Shown here: one piece after another, positions 14,081 to 26,970 of the stretch | Layout: every line of letters starts with the position of its first letter | Numbering within the stretch: position 1 is the stretch's first letter | Assembly (NCBI GenBank): GCA_964017195.1 | Contig: OZ024890.1 | Location: 49,715,593-49,779,592, forward strand | Origin: Siderastrea radians | Taxonomy: Eukaryota; Cnidaria; Anthozoa; Scleractinia; Rhizangiidae | Direction of reading: 5' to 3' | Length of the DNA stretch: 64,000 bases | The notes under the pieces: model-generated | The model's database searches: none | Told to the model about the DNA's origin: nothing | Seen by the model: the letters and a program-made list of their open reading frames with translations, nothing else | Translations under genes and position numbers: made by a program

Positions 14081-16440
14081 ACTACTGTCCAGTTAATTAA
14101 AAAGACTTGTTCTGTTAATAAGAAGTGTCTATCTTGTTTTTCGCGCTTTAGTTTTCCAGCGCGATGCAAGTTTATGGTACTGATTTTCAAGATTAATTTC
14201 CTGTGATTTTGATCTCTCGAACCCGAGAATCGATTTCCTCGTTTTATTCGAAAATAAAGCGCTTCTGAGGAAAACGAACCACATCAGGTTTCTAGTTTTA
14301 CCAATACCCACTTATGTGCAAAATATGAAAGAAATCGATTTTTCAACTTCTGCCGCTGAATGCTCAATGTTTACTGAAAGCCGCTCTTAAAACCTATAAA
14401 TATTTGCATTTTTTCCTTTTCTGTAACCTCCACAGTTCCACTTTTTTTTATTTTATCGAAGTCGTCTTTTCAGCACGTTCTGATATTGAACTATATATGC
14501 GTACCTGGAGTGCGAACGTTTTGATCATCGTGAACGCCTGGCTACGTTCTTCACCCTGCTTTATCCTCTTGGTTGACATATCATCTTCATTACATGTTTT
14601 TTTTGCCAAAATCGATGCCAATTAATCGATTGGTATTAAAATCGACGACAATAGATGAAATTAATGATATCAAACAACCCTTTTTGTTCATCGATGGGTC
14701 TTCGACTTTCGATGTTAATCGATCTATTGTTATAGATTTTTATCGATTGGCATCGATTGCTATCGATGTCGTCCAAGAGAGAAATCGCTCTTAGAGAGAC
14801 GGGATTAGACGACTCTTTCTGCAGAGTCGTATTCTTAACACTTTTGCGGGTTACATTATTGATTCCAAAAGGTGTGACATTTATTCTTAGCACACTAGAC
14901 GCAGTTAGGCCTCCCTTCTTTGACCATCAAGTAACTTGGACTAATTGGCTTGGACTTAACCTGGGATTAACTTTTTTGTTTTTGATTTTCTTTTTTTGGC
15001 CTTTGGAATTCCAGTTTTTAGTTTAGTATAGTCACTTTAACGTTAGTTGTTTCTTTTAACATGTGAACATTTTCATTATCTTTCACCGTTTACTTCTAGG
15101 TTATCACACCCACGGTGAAAACCGGTTGCAGAATAAAAGTGGCTATCCCATTTAATACTTATTTAAAACAATTATATCAACCTCACTCAGGAAAGGAAGA
15201 AAGAAGTTTGGTTCAAAAGCAAATAGCTTGACTCCTGTAGATTAACATATAGCTAAGTGTTCTGGTTAGGTCAAACAGGGCGATACGGGATATACGGCAC
15301 GAGATAAACACTTTTGAAAATGTCATTATTAAATGGGACAATACATCGAACGTAAAGGGAGGAAATGGACAGGTGAACTGTAATGGGGCATAACAAACCT
15401 TATTCTGTAAATAATGCTACAGATAGAGGATTATAGTTTTACGTTCATAGACTCCTTTGTGTACAAGTCATACGTCAACTAGCCCTCACCTCCTAGGTCG
15501 ACACTGACTTGTCCCTCGGTGCACGAAGTAATATCTGTTTGTAGCCATTATTGCCAAAAAATTGAAATAAAATTTACTTCGAATTATCATGAAATATGTC
15601 TGAGTTTAAACGACGAATAACAGTGGTGCAAATGAACCCATGAAGTAAACCACAGCTAATTATTCAATCTTTTACGGTGGGAATGTATTCTAATTAAATT
15701 GGTCAGTGCACGCGAAAGAACAATAAGTAGTAGAGCTTCTTCATAAAAGCAAACGTTTCAAAGACACCTGTTTGCCAAAATTCTTTTAAAAGACAGTGTT
15801 TGCCAAAATTACTTTTTCAACTGCATACATGTTTTATTGTTTTAATTTAGTAATATCATCCGCATTCAGGAAGGAAGAACATAGCTTGATTCAGCTCACT
15901 ACCTCAAAAACAAAGTGCTTGGCTCGCTTGAGTTGACTTAAAACATTCAGCCGGTCGAGCTAAGCAGGGTATAGACGGAAGGTTTATGCATTTTAACATG
16001 AACACAAAAGTACGTCGGACAAGATATGTATGTACATGTAATATTAGTGAAGTCAATGAGGAGGTTACTTACTCATGGGAAATTTCTGCCAATTCTGCAA
16101 ACAATAATTTCCAATAGACAATTACATCAACCGCACTCAGGAAGGAAGAACATGGTTTGATTCACCTCACTGCGTTAAAAACAGAGTGCTTGAACCCTTT
16201 TTATTAAAATAAACTGTGCCGGTTTAGAGCGGCATTTCTAAACATATACTTATACATATATTTCTTGCGTTTCCACGAAATATGTGATGACAGGGGGCAT
16301 AATTATATGTTTAAATATATATATTGTCTAAATGTCTGATCGAGGTTTTGAAAGCAGGTGTATAAGAGAATGAAATAAAGCTCGAGAAAAACTCTTATAC
16401 AGATCGGCACATTCTTTATAACGATCAGGATATCCTGTAT
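14081..16440. other. Non-coding repeat-rich region
   Basis: I see no convincing gene. A cluster of ATCGAT hexamers lies at about 14,608-14,768, partly as an inverted pair. From about 14,870 to 15,600 the DNA is a diverged copy of 53,890-54,480. At 15,715-15,830 there is a remnant of the terminal repeat of the Tc1/mariner-like element at 54.6 kb. Related CTCAGGAAGGAAGAA segments recur near 15,185, 15,865 and 16,137. Confidence 0.6.
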
Positions 16441-16455
16441 GCCGGCCACAACCTA

Positions 16456-16650
16456 ATGACGTCACTAAAAGATAATTATCCGTTTGTTTCTCAAGAGCAC
16501 CGGAACCCATGGCCATATGGTGAGATTAATTACTGTTACTCGAATTTTATAGAGTTGTTCGCTGGGAAGAATGCAGGTGCAGTGCAGGCAAGTATTGCCG
16601 CTTTCGTTTATCCCTCGAGAAAGGATTCGTTAACAGACTTAAGGTAAATT
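16456..16650 (+). other. Possible exon of unknown gene
   Basis: A 63-codon open stretch with more normal codon use than its surroundings, ending TTAAG followed by GTAAAT, a plausible splice donor. It lies upstream of the phospholipase-like pseudogene in the same orientation. I do not recognise the sequence; it may be a first exon of that gene or chance. Confidence 0.25.
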
Positions 16651-18194
16651 TTAAGAGCTGGTTTTAATATGCAGTAGCATGGATACAAAGGAGCACAAAA
16701 CCTTAAAAGCGATAGACCATTTATAGCTAGGTTGGAGCAGAATTTCTTCTACTCGAGAGGGAAATGACAGTTTCCTTAAGTTAAAAGCAAACCAGCAGAG
16801 TTCTTCTTTGGCAGCTCTAACTCATAGACCCTTTTGTATGTTCATAAACTTTGCCATGATAATGTTACTTTTTTTTACATAATCAACTAGGGTCAGCCAC
16901 AACGTTTGCATCTAAGGACTATATTAGACACATTTTCTTTTTCCGTGCAATGACATTTGTGACGTGACAAATACCTGTGATGCTGTTTGAAGCGGGTACA
17001 TTTTCGTATTTTACTCAGAATTTTATGTTTATATTATGTTGGTTTTTGGCAGTATCCTCATCATGTGAGGCCGAAAACGTTTTCCGCACTCAGCTGAAGA
17101 CTAGAACAAATAGAACGTTATTGTATAAAAGCCCGTTAAATTGCATGTAACATTACTGACGGTGTAGTGTATCGGCAATACAAATGAAAATTATCTTTTT
17201 TGCTGGATATCAGGTTGAAACAACGCTCGTAAAATGTCATTTATAACGCTGGAAGACATTGATTAACCGTCTGAACCAAGCGTAACGGAACAGACGTTTA
17301 GTGGATTTGAACACGATAAGATTGGGGAGATCATCCGCTTTAAGTTGGATGAACCAAACAAAACGTTTGAGACGTTTGACGGAGGTTAGCACGAAGAGAT
17401 TGGGAAGATCATCCGCTTTGAGATGGATGAACTAAGAGTACCTGAGCTTCCAAACGGTGTCGTGATTAATTTCGAGCAGATTATAGCACTTGCTGGAGAT
17501 TATTATGGCTTGCCGAAACAGCCAATTATCGATCCGTTTAAGGGAGGAGAAGACTCTGGTCGTCACCAATGATTTAGAGATGCATATGACACTCTGGCTC
17601 GAGTGCCGAAAGATGAATTGAAGGACGAGCTGGACAAGCTGTTGGACACATTGAAGAAAGAATGCGAAGAAGGTAAAACCATTGATGCGAAAACATGGGA
17701 CGAAATCACCGGTGGTAAATGGTTTGGTGGCCTGCCCAGGAAAGAAGGAAGGATGTTGCAGCTGGCTGAGAATAATCACGACCATTCCTCCCTTACGCAA
17801 AGGATGCTTACCTGACTGGACATCAGTTGGCAACTAGCAAAGCACGAGAGGCCGGCGAATATCACGAGCAATGTCATGAGGAAAAAATGCTTCTTCATGA
17901 ATCATTTTCACTGGATGCGTTTGCCTGCCATTTTCTTACTGACAGCTTTGCCAGCGGACACATAAGGTAATCGCAATTTTTATTTACTGCCAATTGAGTC
18001 GCTTCGAATTTAAAATATTATTGCCTGCATTTACATCGAGTCGTCGTGTTATAGCGATAAATTATTATTAAATAAACTATGATCCTCTTTTCCATTTCTA
18101 TTGGGCTTTGAACAAAATATGATTGCAAATACATAAGTCGGTAAATTATGATCGTCCAGGTGAGTGTAGTCCTGAGAAGGACTGTTTGTGGTGA

Positions 18195-18242
18195 CTTTGA
18201 CTGACGTTTCGACAACCTAAGCGGAAGTCATCATCAGAGTCA
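18195..18242 (-). ncRNA. Hammerhead ribozyme motif of a Penelope-like element
   Basis: On the minus strand CTGATGA (18,237-18,231) and CGAAAC (18,211-18,206) flank a stem-loop whose closing pairs are GAC/GTC. Penelope-like elements are known to carry such minimal type I hammerheads. Confidence 0.6.
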
Positions 18243-18800
18243 AGTGAACTGTGAATCGTCAGTAGATGTTATAAGTCTCTGGTCGTTGTCCTGATTGGTC
18301 GACGATCTCGTGATGTTATTTGTCGTCTGTCAGTTAAGCCGTGATGTTATTGGCTGTGATGACTGTTAAACGTGATTGGTGCGTTTCGATCCGTCTTTTG
18401 TTAGTCAAATGTCCGTTGGTCTAGTGTTAGTCAAATAGGACAGTTTGTCTATTGTTTGTCTGTCTTGTTATTGTCGGCAATCAGTCGTTTGTAAGGTGCA
18501 GGTAGTTGTTGGCAACGGTTCAGTGGTGTTTGTTCTAAGTTAGTAAACCAGCTTTCCAGAGTGATTCGTTAATAGTAGGTCCGTACTGTAGGTAACGCAT
18601 TCAGGAGAGTCCCAGTCGATTGTGTGGTTTGTTTTTAAATGGTGCTCAGCAATGTGATTGTTGACATCACCATTTCTAGTCGCTCGTTTGTGTTCAGTCA
18701 GTGGGACGTTCAAATTCCTGCCGGTCTTACCAATAGAAGTGGCGTGGCAGTCGCAGCATTTGCTCTTATAAAATACTCCCTGTCTCTCGGTTCGTTAAGA
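18195..18800 (-). mobile_element. Penelope-like element 3' fragment (GIY-YIG region)
   Basis: The minus strand encodes a decayed GIY-YIG endonuclease end: a CCDCHATSIGKTGRN stretch then LTEHKRATRNGDVNNHIAEH and a C-terminal NRCQQLPAPYKRL, followed by the hammerhead motif. The frame is broken and truncated at the 5' side. It sits inside the intron of the phospholipase-like pseudogene. Confidence 0.65.
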
Positions 18801-19666
18801 AGAACCATGACGTTCTTAGTATGAAAGCATAACAATAGTACTTTTTTAAAGAACCAATATGTTATCAAGAAGTACCTCTGTAAACTCTCTCTGAAAGCCG
18901 AAAGATTAATCATTATCAGCCGCTCCCATACTGTTATTACTGCTGTTATTTTTCACTGGTTCATTACAAGATGAAATTATGGTAAAATGTGTCTTTATAG
19001 GAAAATTGGAACATTAATCTTCATATCAATGATTCTTTTGATTAAACACTTTGCAACAATTAAAATAACGGTCCCTAGAATGTGATAAATAGGTTTTCAA
19101 GGCTTAATTAACACATGAAAGTCGGAAAAGATGACATCACAGTTAAGAATTCTATAGTATTTTCATACATCTATGAGTACAGTTGAACCATTCGCTATTA
19201 AAAATTCAACATCTAACCAAACGTTATTGCTGGCAGGAAGCCAAGAGTTGAGCTGGGAAATGGGACTAGACTCGGCAACGATGGCCACTTGCTTTGTATG
19301 TACATGCACGATGAAGACAACAAATATGGCTTGCGCGTCACCAACAACAGGGGAGACAAGTGGATTGCGTATGGTGATGGAATGCTTCTGAAAGAGGAGA
19401 GCAGAGATAACCTAAAGATTGTAGCGGACGCTGTTCAGAAATCAGTTGATCAAGTGTATCAGGCTTACAGAAAACCCACCAAAAGTCTTGACCCTGCTGT
19501 GGTGACTGATCTGATACCATTTGTTGACCAGGAAAAGAGAAACAACTCCCCCTTGTTCCAAGTGAAGGATGGCAGACTGTATAGAAGGTCAAAGATCGGT
19601 GATCTTCAGGGTAAAGAAGCAATCACTAATTGGTGGGGGCCAACAACAGTAGCGATGTTGAAGTAA

Positions 19667-20820
19667 TACAAACCAAAAAACTCAGCCATATAAGGCACCT
19701 TTTCTGAGTAGAATACGCTAAATGTGTCATCTCTCCGTAAATGATAAGAAGTTTAGAAGAGTTTGGCGGAATGGAATGTCTGTTCTCGTTTGTACATGTT
19801 TTTTTCGCTTTTGCAGCAGTAACTCATCTAAATGATAATCAGTGTTACGCTAGCATACGAACATTTACTCGATATTGATAAAGGCAGATCGATATATACA
19901 TCAAACAAAATTAGCGCGCGCGGTAGTGGGGGTAGCCAGTCTAAAAGCTGAAGTAGACTTGTGATTCAACAATGTAATATTTTCTATCCAGACATCTTAT
20001 TTAGGGAAATAATGCTTAGATACCACAGTTCCAGTCGGTCCTCTACATAACTTATTCAAATTGGTTTACTTTTCATTTGATATCCTTTTTTTTCCATTTC
20101 GGGTTTTGAATATGTAGAAATGTGCACAGTCGTAACTAGTTAATGACTGTAAAAGTGTGTTTGGGAGTCGTTCATCATTAAAGTATATATTTAACTGTGC
20201 TGGTTTTTGTGGACGTGTTGTTTTTTCTTGCCAGGTACCTGCATGTACATATCATTTTTATCTCTCTGAACAGGTGTTTAAGAATTTCCAAGAAACATGA
20301 TTCACAATGTTAAGTTTGTAAGAGCTGCAATCTGCATGCGAATGGCACGAAGTGAATTTCATGCAGTTTCACAAACAACACCACCGCCATGTTTATTAGA
20401 GCTTTTCATAGAAATAAATGGCCGTTTTCTCCTAAATTAAACGAGCATGGTGACATATCATTTTTTTGCCATAATTTTAGTCAAGCATTCATCCTCTTTG
20501 TGCTGTAAGAATTAAAAAAATAAATAAATGTCAGAAAAAATAGTTCTTGCAAAAAAGTTAGCTTACCCAAAGTCGTGAACATAAAATTATTTCCTCGATA
20601 TTACACACGCGAGGACGTTTCTTAGTCAATACCATTTCTTATTCTGCTCCTTTGTCATAAATACATCTTAAATTCTTCCTTGTGGCCAACGCATTATAAC
20701 TATAGCGTTATCGCAAGAAAAAAGGTTTGTCTGCACTTCCTCCTACCACGAAACTATAATGAATCTATCAAATAAACGCACTCTTGGTGGGATAACGTGA
20801 GGGAGTCATATCTTTTTTTT
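19667..20820. other. Non-coding interval
   Basis: No gene is supported. A short stretch at 19,930-20,000 (GTAGCCAGTCTAA...) recurs near 44,752-44,815, so dispersed repeats are present. The rest is AT-rich and featureless to me. Confidence 0.5.
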
Positions 20821-20837
20821 GAGTATGATGACACTTT

Positions 20838-22115
20838 AGTGCGGGTGGGTGGTTGCTTTGTCGGTGGCGGTATGCAAAGCAACACCCAAGCAAATCGAGA
20901 AAACAAAACAAGAAGTTTGTGAAATTTTCAAATCAACTGGCCTCAAAATCACCATCGAAGCAAACAAGAAAACCATAAACTTTCTAGACGTAACCCTCGA
21001 CCTTACAAGCGGATCGTACAAGCCCTTCATGAAACCCAACAACAAAATCCTCTACGTCCACCGACAAAGCAACCACCCACCCGCACTTCTAAAGAACATC
21101 CCAGAAAATATCAACAAACGACTAACCAGCATCTCATCTAACCAGAAAGTTTTCGACGAAGCCATTCCGCCGTACCAGAAAGCGCTTGACGAGAGCGGTT
21201 ACAATCACAAGCTCATGTACAACCCACAGCCGAAGCGCAACAGAAATCGCCAAAGAAAAATCGTCTGGTACAACCCCCCATGGAATGCTAACGTGAAAAC
21301 TAACCTGGGAAGGAAGTTCCTAAACATCATTGACAGATGCTTCCCAAACGGACACCCCCTACACAAGATCTTCAACAAACACACACTGAAGCTCAGCTAC
21401 TCCTGCATGCCTAACATGAAAAGTATCATCTCGTCACACAACAAAGCAGTACTATCAGATTACCACCAGTCGCAAACACAAACAAGCAACAAAGAATGCA
21501 ACTGTAGGAAAAAAGATCAATGGCCACTCGACGGAAAATGCCTCACACAAAATGTAGTTTACCAAGCCACAGTCACAACACAAACATCATCAGAATCATA
21601 CGTAGGTCTCGCCACTAATTTCAAAGACCGCTACAGAAATCACACAGCATCTTTTCGACATGAAAGCAAGAGGAACGAGACTGAACTGTCTAAACACATT
21701 TGGACACTCCAAGACACCAACAAACCTTTCAGTATCAAGTAGAGAATTCTTAAGCAGTGTAGACCTTACAATAACATTAACAACAAATGTAATTTATGTC
21801 TTTTTGAAAAATTTGTAATCATTTGTAAGAAGAATTTATGCAGTCTAAACAAGCGAAATGAGCTAGCAAGCTCGTGCCCACACAGAAACAGATACCTGCT
21901 CAAGAACTTTGTGATTAAGTAACGCAATCTTTAGTACACGCAATTTCTGTTTTTAAATCCCATAGTTTTTATATATCATAGCAACTGTTTTTATATCGCA
22001 TAGCAACCTTAAGTTAGCCTTTTATTGCCAGTTTATGTATTTTAACGGTCATTCGTTGATATTGCCTGATGAGTGTGGTCGTCCTTTGATCACACGAAAC
22101 AGCGTTGTCGCAATA
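20838..22115 (+). mobile_element. 5'-truncated Penelope-like element with GIY-YIG domain
   Basis: The coding part (from about 20,868) has the RT thumb segment [34 protein letters not shown] and KIVWYNPPWN, then a Cys-rich finger (CNCRKKDQWPLDGKC) and the GIY-YIG endonuclease (SYVGLATNFKDRYRNHTASF). A TAG at 21,740-21,742 interrupts the frame, which otherwise runs on to about 21,921 (CPHRNRYLLKNFVIK). A hammerhead motif follows. The RT palm is missing. The 5' junction carries a 30-bp inverted copy of internal sequence. Confidence 0.85.
22055..22112 (+). ncRNA. Hammerhead ribozyme motif
   Basis: CTGATGA (22,066-22,072), stem II GTGTGGTC/GATCACAC (8 bp, one G-U) and CGAAAC (22,095-22,100) form the hammerhead core, downstream of the Penelope coding region as expected. 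Confidence 0.7.
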
Positions 22116-22210
22116 AAACGATGAATTGAAATCTTTCTACTTTTGATCATTATTATAACTGCTCCTCTAAGAGTTGAGCGCTCTACATTTATTCTATTCA
22201 AGTTCAAGAA

Positions 22211-22213
<3 letters not shown>

Positions 22214-22280
<67 letters not shown>
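22214..22280. repeat. (TA)n microsatellite
   Basis: About 33 TA units without interruption. Confidence 0.95.
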
Positions 22281-22284
<4 letters not shown>

Positions 22285-23690
22285 TAAAAACTGGACTAGG
22301 TATATTGGATTTCTAGCATTTTGATTGGCTGAACGGAGCTAGGCTATCAGCTCATATACCTGCTGCGACAAATATGGTCAATGAACACTCAACAACAAAG
22401 TGAGCTGAAAGTTTTTTCCTCGCGAGCAACCCGACGAGAAAAATGGACGAGAAAAATCACTTGGCAGCGAATTTAAATTAAGCAGAAATTCAAACATCGT
22501 CATCAACAAGCATTACCAACAGCGTAGTCTAACACAAGTCAAAATTGTTTGAAGAAACTGTGCAGAAATAGAAATTTAAGCATTAAGCGTCGTGTTTACA
22601 ATTAATTTCTTTCATCGATCGTCACGTCGATCATTGAAATTGAACACGGTAGGTTTTATCAGGAAAGCTTTCCACTTCAAAATATCAAGACAAGACATAA
22701 AATATTAAAAACACAGTGAAATGGGACAGGAGCAAATAATAAAAACTATCACACATTCACGGCGCGAGTCGGTGCGAAAATCATGAAGCGGACGTCTATA
22801 CAAGTACTAGAAAAAATACAGCGGCAAACTACCAAGAAGGAAGGAAGGGCGACATTTTTTTCGCCTTTAACACGCAAAATTGACACTGGTTTACCTGCAC
22901 TCGTTGTAGCTCTGTATTCCAACAGGTCCAAATGCTCAGATAGAAATCGGATGCCATGTAAACGGAGTTCAATCGCTTTTCCAGTTGTTTGAATGTTGTT
23001 TTTAAGCTTTAAGCTTATACCATTCCGTCCGCAACCTCTAAACCGAGAACAACTGCATTTTGCACTTTGCATTTAACAAACTATGATGGTGACTTCTAAT
23101 GTTCCTCACTACAGTAATCTTGCTTCTGAGCTGCATGGAAATTACCTCTTCAAGTTCAAATTTGTTCTGTCTTCAGTTCGATGAAACACGCACATGATGG
23201 CTCCGTTGTGCGAACAGATTACAAACTTGTTCAGTTTCAACTCCAGCAGCTAATATGGTGAAATTGTACAGCTTCAATCCGCTTTGAACGATGATAACAA
23301 CAATGTTTCAGGAAAAATCAAACATGTACCATATTTCAGAGCCAATAATTAGAAGATTTCTTTCCAACACTTGTGCTACTTTGTTCACTTTCGAGCAGTT
23401 TTCATTGATTCATTCAGCTTTGCAATGAAACGCTGCAACACTTCGCAAGGTTTTGGCGCCTTTTTCGTTCAGTCATGTGAGGGATTCTTGTTCCGTTTAG
23501 AATTCTTTTCTCGTTTTTCCCGTTCTTTCTTGATTTTTTTTTATAGTGGTTAAGTTTTTAATAAAACAATTATTCTACTCGGGCTTGCTGGATATCAAAT
23601 GATTATAACCAACTCGGCGCTACGCGCCTCGTTGGTTATCTATCATTCGATATCCAGCGCGCCCTCGTAGAATAATTGTTAAATATATAT
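22281..23690. mobile_element. Probable non-autonomous element with terminal hairpin
   Basis: TTTATTAAAAAC at 22,281 is the reverse complement of GTTTTTAATAAA near 23,551. A long hairpin (about 23,566-23,683) pairs CAATTATTCTACTCGGGC...GATTATAACCAAC with GTTGGTTATCTATC...GAATAATTG. The interior has no convincing ORF. No transposase is visible, so class is unknown. Confidence 0.45.
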
Positions 23691-23934
23691 ATATATTGTT
23701 GCAAGGAAATGTTGCCAGATGGTGAAAAATGGCCAAACTTCGGCTGATGAGGAGCCTTTTCAGCGTCTCCTGGCCATTTTAGGCCATTTCATGCCAACAT
23801 CTACCTGGAGTTTTGAAAACGGTACCGCTTGGTCTAGGTGTCTGAGCCGGTCTGTCGTGAGTGCTTTTTTGTTGTTCAGAAACTATCTTCAAAGTAGACA
23901 ATATAAAAAATATGAGTGTCAGGAGCCCTCTTTT

Positions 23935-24115
23935 TCTTCTCCCCTCTCTCCCCTCCCCTCCCACAAATGAACTTAAACCAGTCAAAGAAAGAATAAACAA
24001 ACACAAAGTGAAAACCCTAAAAATTGTCCTGAACGGGACTTGAACCCGCGTCCTCGACTTTCTAGTGCCGATGTGTTAACCACTGCACCATCAGGACGAC
24101 CACGCAACAACGCAG
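23935..24115 (-). mobile_element. tRNA-derived SINE
   Basis: On the minus strand a tRNA-like head (about 24,105-24,020) has a 7-bp acceptor stem (GTCCTGA/TCAGGAC), an A-box-like TGGTGCAGTGGTTAACACA and a B box GGGTTCAAGTCCC. An AT-rich tail with GTTTGTTTATTCTTTCTTTG follows. Its tail plus B-box edge is repeated at 24,222-24,294. The anticodon loop is not standard, so it is a SINE rather than a functional tRNA gene. Confidence 0.6.
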
Positions 24116-24407
24116 CCGAACTTAAGGCTTTATGGCTCACGGGCCTCCCGACAAATTTTAGTGTTTTCACAGGAGCTGACTGGAAGGCTTGTAGGCCTTT
24201 TTGACGAATATAAATAACACAAATGAACTTAAACCAGTCAAAGAAAGAATAAACAAACACAAAGTGAAAACCCTAAAAATTGTCCTGAACGGGATATATA
24301 TATATATATATATAAACGTGTTGCATATATATATATATAAACGAATAAACAATGAAGGGATTGCTTCACTTATCCTAGGAGTGCTCTATGCATGAATATG
24401 CAGAGCT

Positions 24408-24660
24408 AAATACAAATTTAAAGATAGAAAGTAATTGTAACTCGAGTTTCACACACTAAGCGATCATCAGACTGAGTGTACATGTGAGAACGTTTCAGTT
24501 AACTCGAGTTTCACGCACTAAGCGATCATCAGACTGAGTGTACATGTGAGAAAGTTTCAGTTAACTGAAACTTTCTCACATGTACACTCAGTCTGATGAT
24601 CGCTTAGTGCGTGAAACTCGCGTTACAATTACTTTCTATCTTTAAATTTGTATTTATATA
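24408..24660. repeat. Foldback with three hammerhead ribozyme motifs
   Basis: Outer arms AAATACAAATTTAAAGATAG and its complement (near 24,636-24,656) enclose three copies of a hammerhead unit: minus strand at about 24,441-24,480 and 24,503-24,540, plus strand at about 24,585-24,622. Each has CTGATGA, a short CGC/GCG (or near) stem and GTGAAAC. Two tandem copies followed by an inverted third make the whole a near-perfect hairpin. Confidence 0.75.
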
Positions 24661-24661
24661 T

Positions 24662-26970
24662 ATATATATACGTAGAAATGAGGAGCTGGATTACTTGGTC
24701 CAAGATATTTAATTGCTACTCAGAGTTTCATGCTTCTTCCGAAACAATCATCAGGCAACTGCCAGAAAAAACGGTTACAATCAGAGATGTTTCAAAAATA
24801 CAGAACAATACATACTAGGTGTGGCGCGTGGCGCGTCAAGCGGGGTCTTATCGCTAATTAAGTGATGACATTTTTCAGCAGGAATTTCCTAGAATGTCTA
24901 CAGCACGATGTTAGCTCGTTTCTGTTATTGAGTGTTGACATTTCAGGTTTACAAATTATGAAATATTTCTCCCACAAACACAAATTACATTTCTTAGTAA
25001 CGTTCGAGTAAGAGCGAGCTTGTTTTACTTTACGCCATTTGATGTCGAACTTAATGTTCTGGTCTTTCAGGTTCCATACGTGCTTACTGAGCTCGGTAGC
25101 GTTCCTGTACCGTTCGAAATGAGCATATATGGTTTTTATATCTTAATTTAAATGAGGTGTCGCCGATGTATGTTTCTCTTGTGGTTGGTGTAGTAACTTC
25201 AGCTTGGTATACGATGTTTTGGGCGTTGCAGCTTCCATCCATGGGACACGTGTTTGGTTTACGGCAGTTACAATTTTTGTTCTCTTCATCATTGTGTGTG
25301 GGTTTGCTGATTTCGGCTTTATTGTGGTTGGATATAATTGTCTTGATGTTATTCATGCAGCTGTAACTTAATTTAAGTGTGTTCCGATTGAAAATCTTGT
25401 GTAGTGGATTAGATTTGGGGAAGTGCTGGTCAATAATGGAAAGGAAGCATTTTCCTACGTTTGTTTCCACGTTATTGCTGTATGGCGGGTTGTACCATAT
25501 GATGTTTCTTTGTCTGCGTTTCCGTGGGTGTGGTGCCTGGCTGGGGGATTCATCGTATGAGAGGTTGTGGTGGTAACCGCTTTTGTTGAGCGCTTCTTGA
25601 TAGACGTGTTTGGCGTTATCGAAGCATTCTTTATCCGACGATATTTCGGAGAGCCTTCTGTTGATTGATTTTGGGATGTTCTTCAGGATAGATGGTGGAT
25701 GGTTGGATTTTTTGTGTACATATAGTGGGATGTTTCCTTCCTTTGTGTAGGGATAGTATTTCCCACTTTTTAGGTCAAGCGTGACGTCTAGGAAATTCAC
25801 TATTTTGTTTTAATCAGCTCCTATTTGTTGAGCACTCTGACTGACTCATCAACTATTGCCATGGAGAAAATTAATTTGGACTACTCGACCAAGAACATCC
25901 CACTGCCAGCATGAAGCAAGTACATGAAGAGATTTATTGAGAAGACTGAACATTTCCTACGGCGAATGCGATGGAAAGCTTACCACTTCCTGAACCAAGC
26001 AGAAACAACGGAAAAAGAAACATACGGATTCAAATCAAGAAATTCCCCGCCACAAATCAATGACCTGAGACCTTTTGAAGACGCCATGACAAAACTCATC
26101 TAGAACATCAAATTCAAGGACACGTATGGCATAAGGAAGCGTTACAGGGGATTATGGGTTATCATACATACCTTTGCTCGCGATGCATTGTGGTCTATGG
26201 CGTTGCTGGGCCACAGAGGGAAATTTTTTTTTTAATATCTTTTGAATATTTTGTCTCATGATATATTTTCAAATAAACATAAAAAAAAAATAAAAACTAA
26301 CAAATAATAATATGAAATGAATAAAAATAAAAATGTGTGCTTTCAAAAATTACACTACTATGTTACATTTTTTCTATGGCGTTGATGGGCCACCATATAC
26401 CCGTGCTTTCTTGTCGTCGACTCTTTCGCCTTCGTTGCTCGCGCTGAATTTCAAGTCGGCGTTCACGCTCATGTACGATCAGTTTCAGTTGTAAATCTAC
26501 CCCGGAATGGATTTTGAGCCACTTGTTAAACCAGGGGTTGCTGTCTCATTACTTGTTCACAGACGATGAATAAAAATATCAGCACGTAAATGTACGTAGC
26601 GAAGCAGGCAAGAAATGAAGAAACACGCCGAAGAAACATGAGAGTGCGCAACTGTCAGCGGTCGCGATTTGGTTTTGTTGCTAGGCAACTGTGCGGACAC
26701 CATCGAAATATATACGGGCAGATCGCGATTTGACCGCCCTTAGCAATCCTCGCGCGATCCCCACGCGACAAATTTCCTCGTTTCGCGAGGAATTAGCGAT
26801 AAGATCCCGCTTGACGCGCCACGCGCCACACCTAGTATGTATTGTTCTGTATTTTTGAAACATCTCTGATTGTAACCGTTTTTTCTGGCAGTTGCCTGGT
26901 GATTGTTTCGGAAGAAGCATGAAACTCTGAGTAGCAATTAAATGTCTTGGACCATATAATCCAGCTCCTC

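Larger units (their letters stand above)
17234..19666 (+). pseudogene. Zinc-dependent phospholipase C / P1-nuclease-like gene, decayed
   Basis: Two exons: 17,234-17,966 (donor AAG|GTAATC) and 19,237-19,666 (acceptor GGCAG|GAAG), joined in phase. Exon 1 has segments typical of the secreted zinc-PLC/P1-nuclease-like superfamily: NFEQIIALAGDYYG near codon 80 and HEQCHEEKMLLH followed by FACHFLTDSFASGHIR at the end, where His and Asp would bind zinc. Exon 2 encodes a KPRVELG start and a charged C-terminal region. Stops interrupt exon 1 at 17,264 (TAA), 17,387 (TAG) and 17,570 (TGA), and a 1-nt loss near 17,784 shifts the frame. A 50-bp block (about 17,306-17,355) is duplicated at 17,390-17,440. 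Exon 2 is intact. Family name is inferred from the HFLTDxFASGH pattern. Confidence 0.6.

Noticed and set aside
14404..15026. Overlapping ORFs of 70-90 codons near 14.4-15.0 kb
   Set aside because: Low-complexity or repeat-derived translations without conserved motifs or splice context.
18639..18913. ORFs on both strands in the 18.6-18.9 kb region
   Set aside because: They are out-of-frame shadows of the decayed Penelope GIY-YIG segment.
24020..24105. Functional tRNA gene
   Set aside because: The anticodon loop lacks U33 in a 7-nt loop and the 3' side runs into a SINE-like tail.
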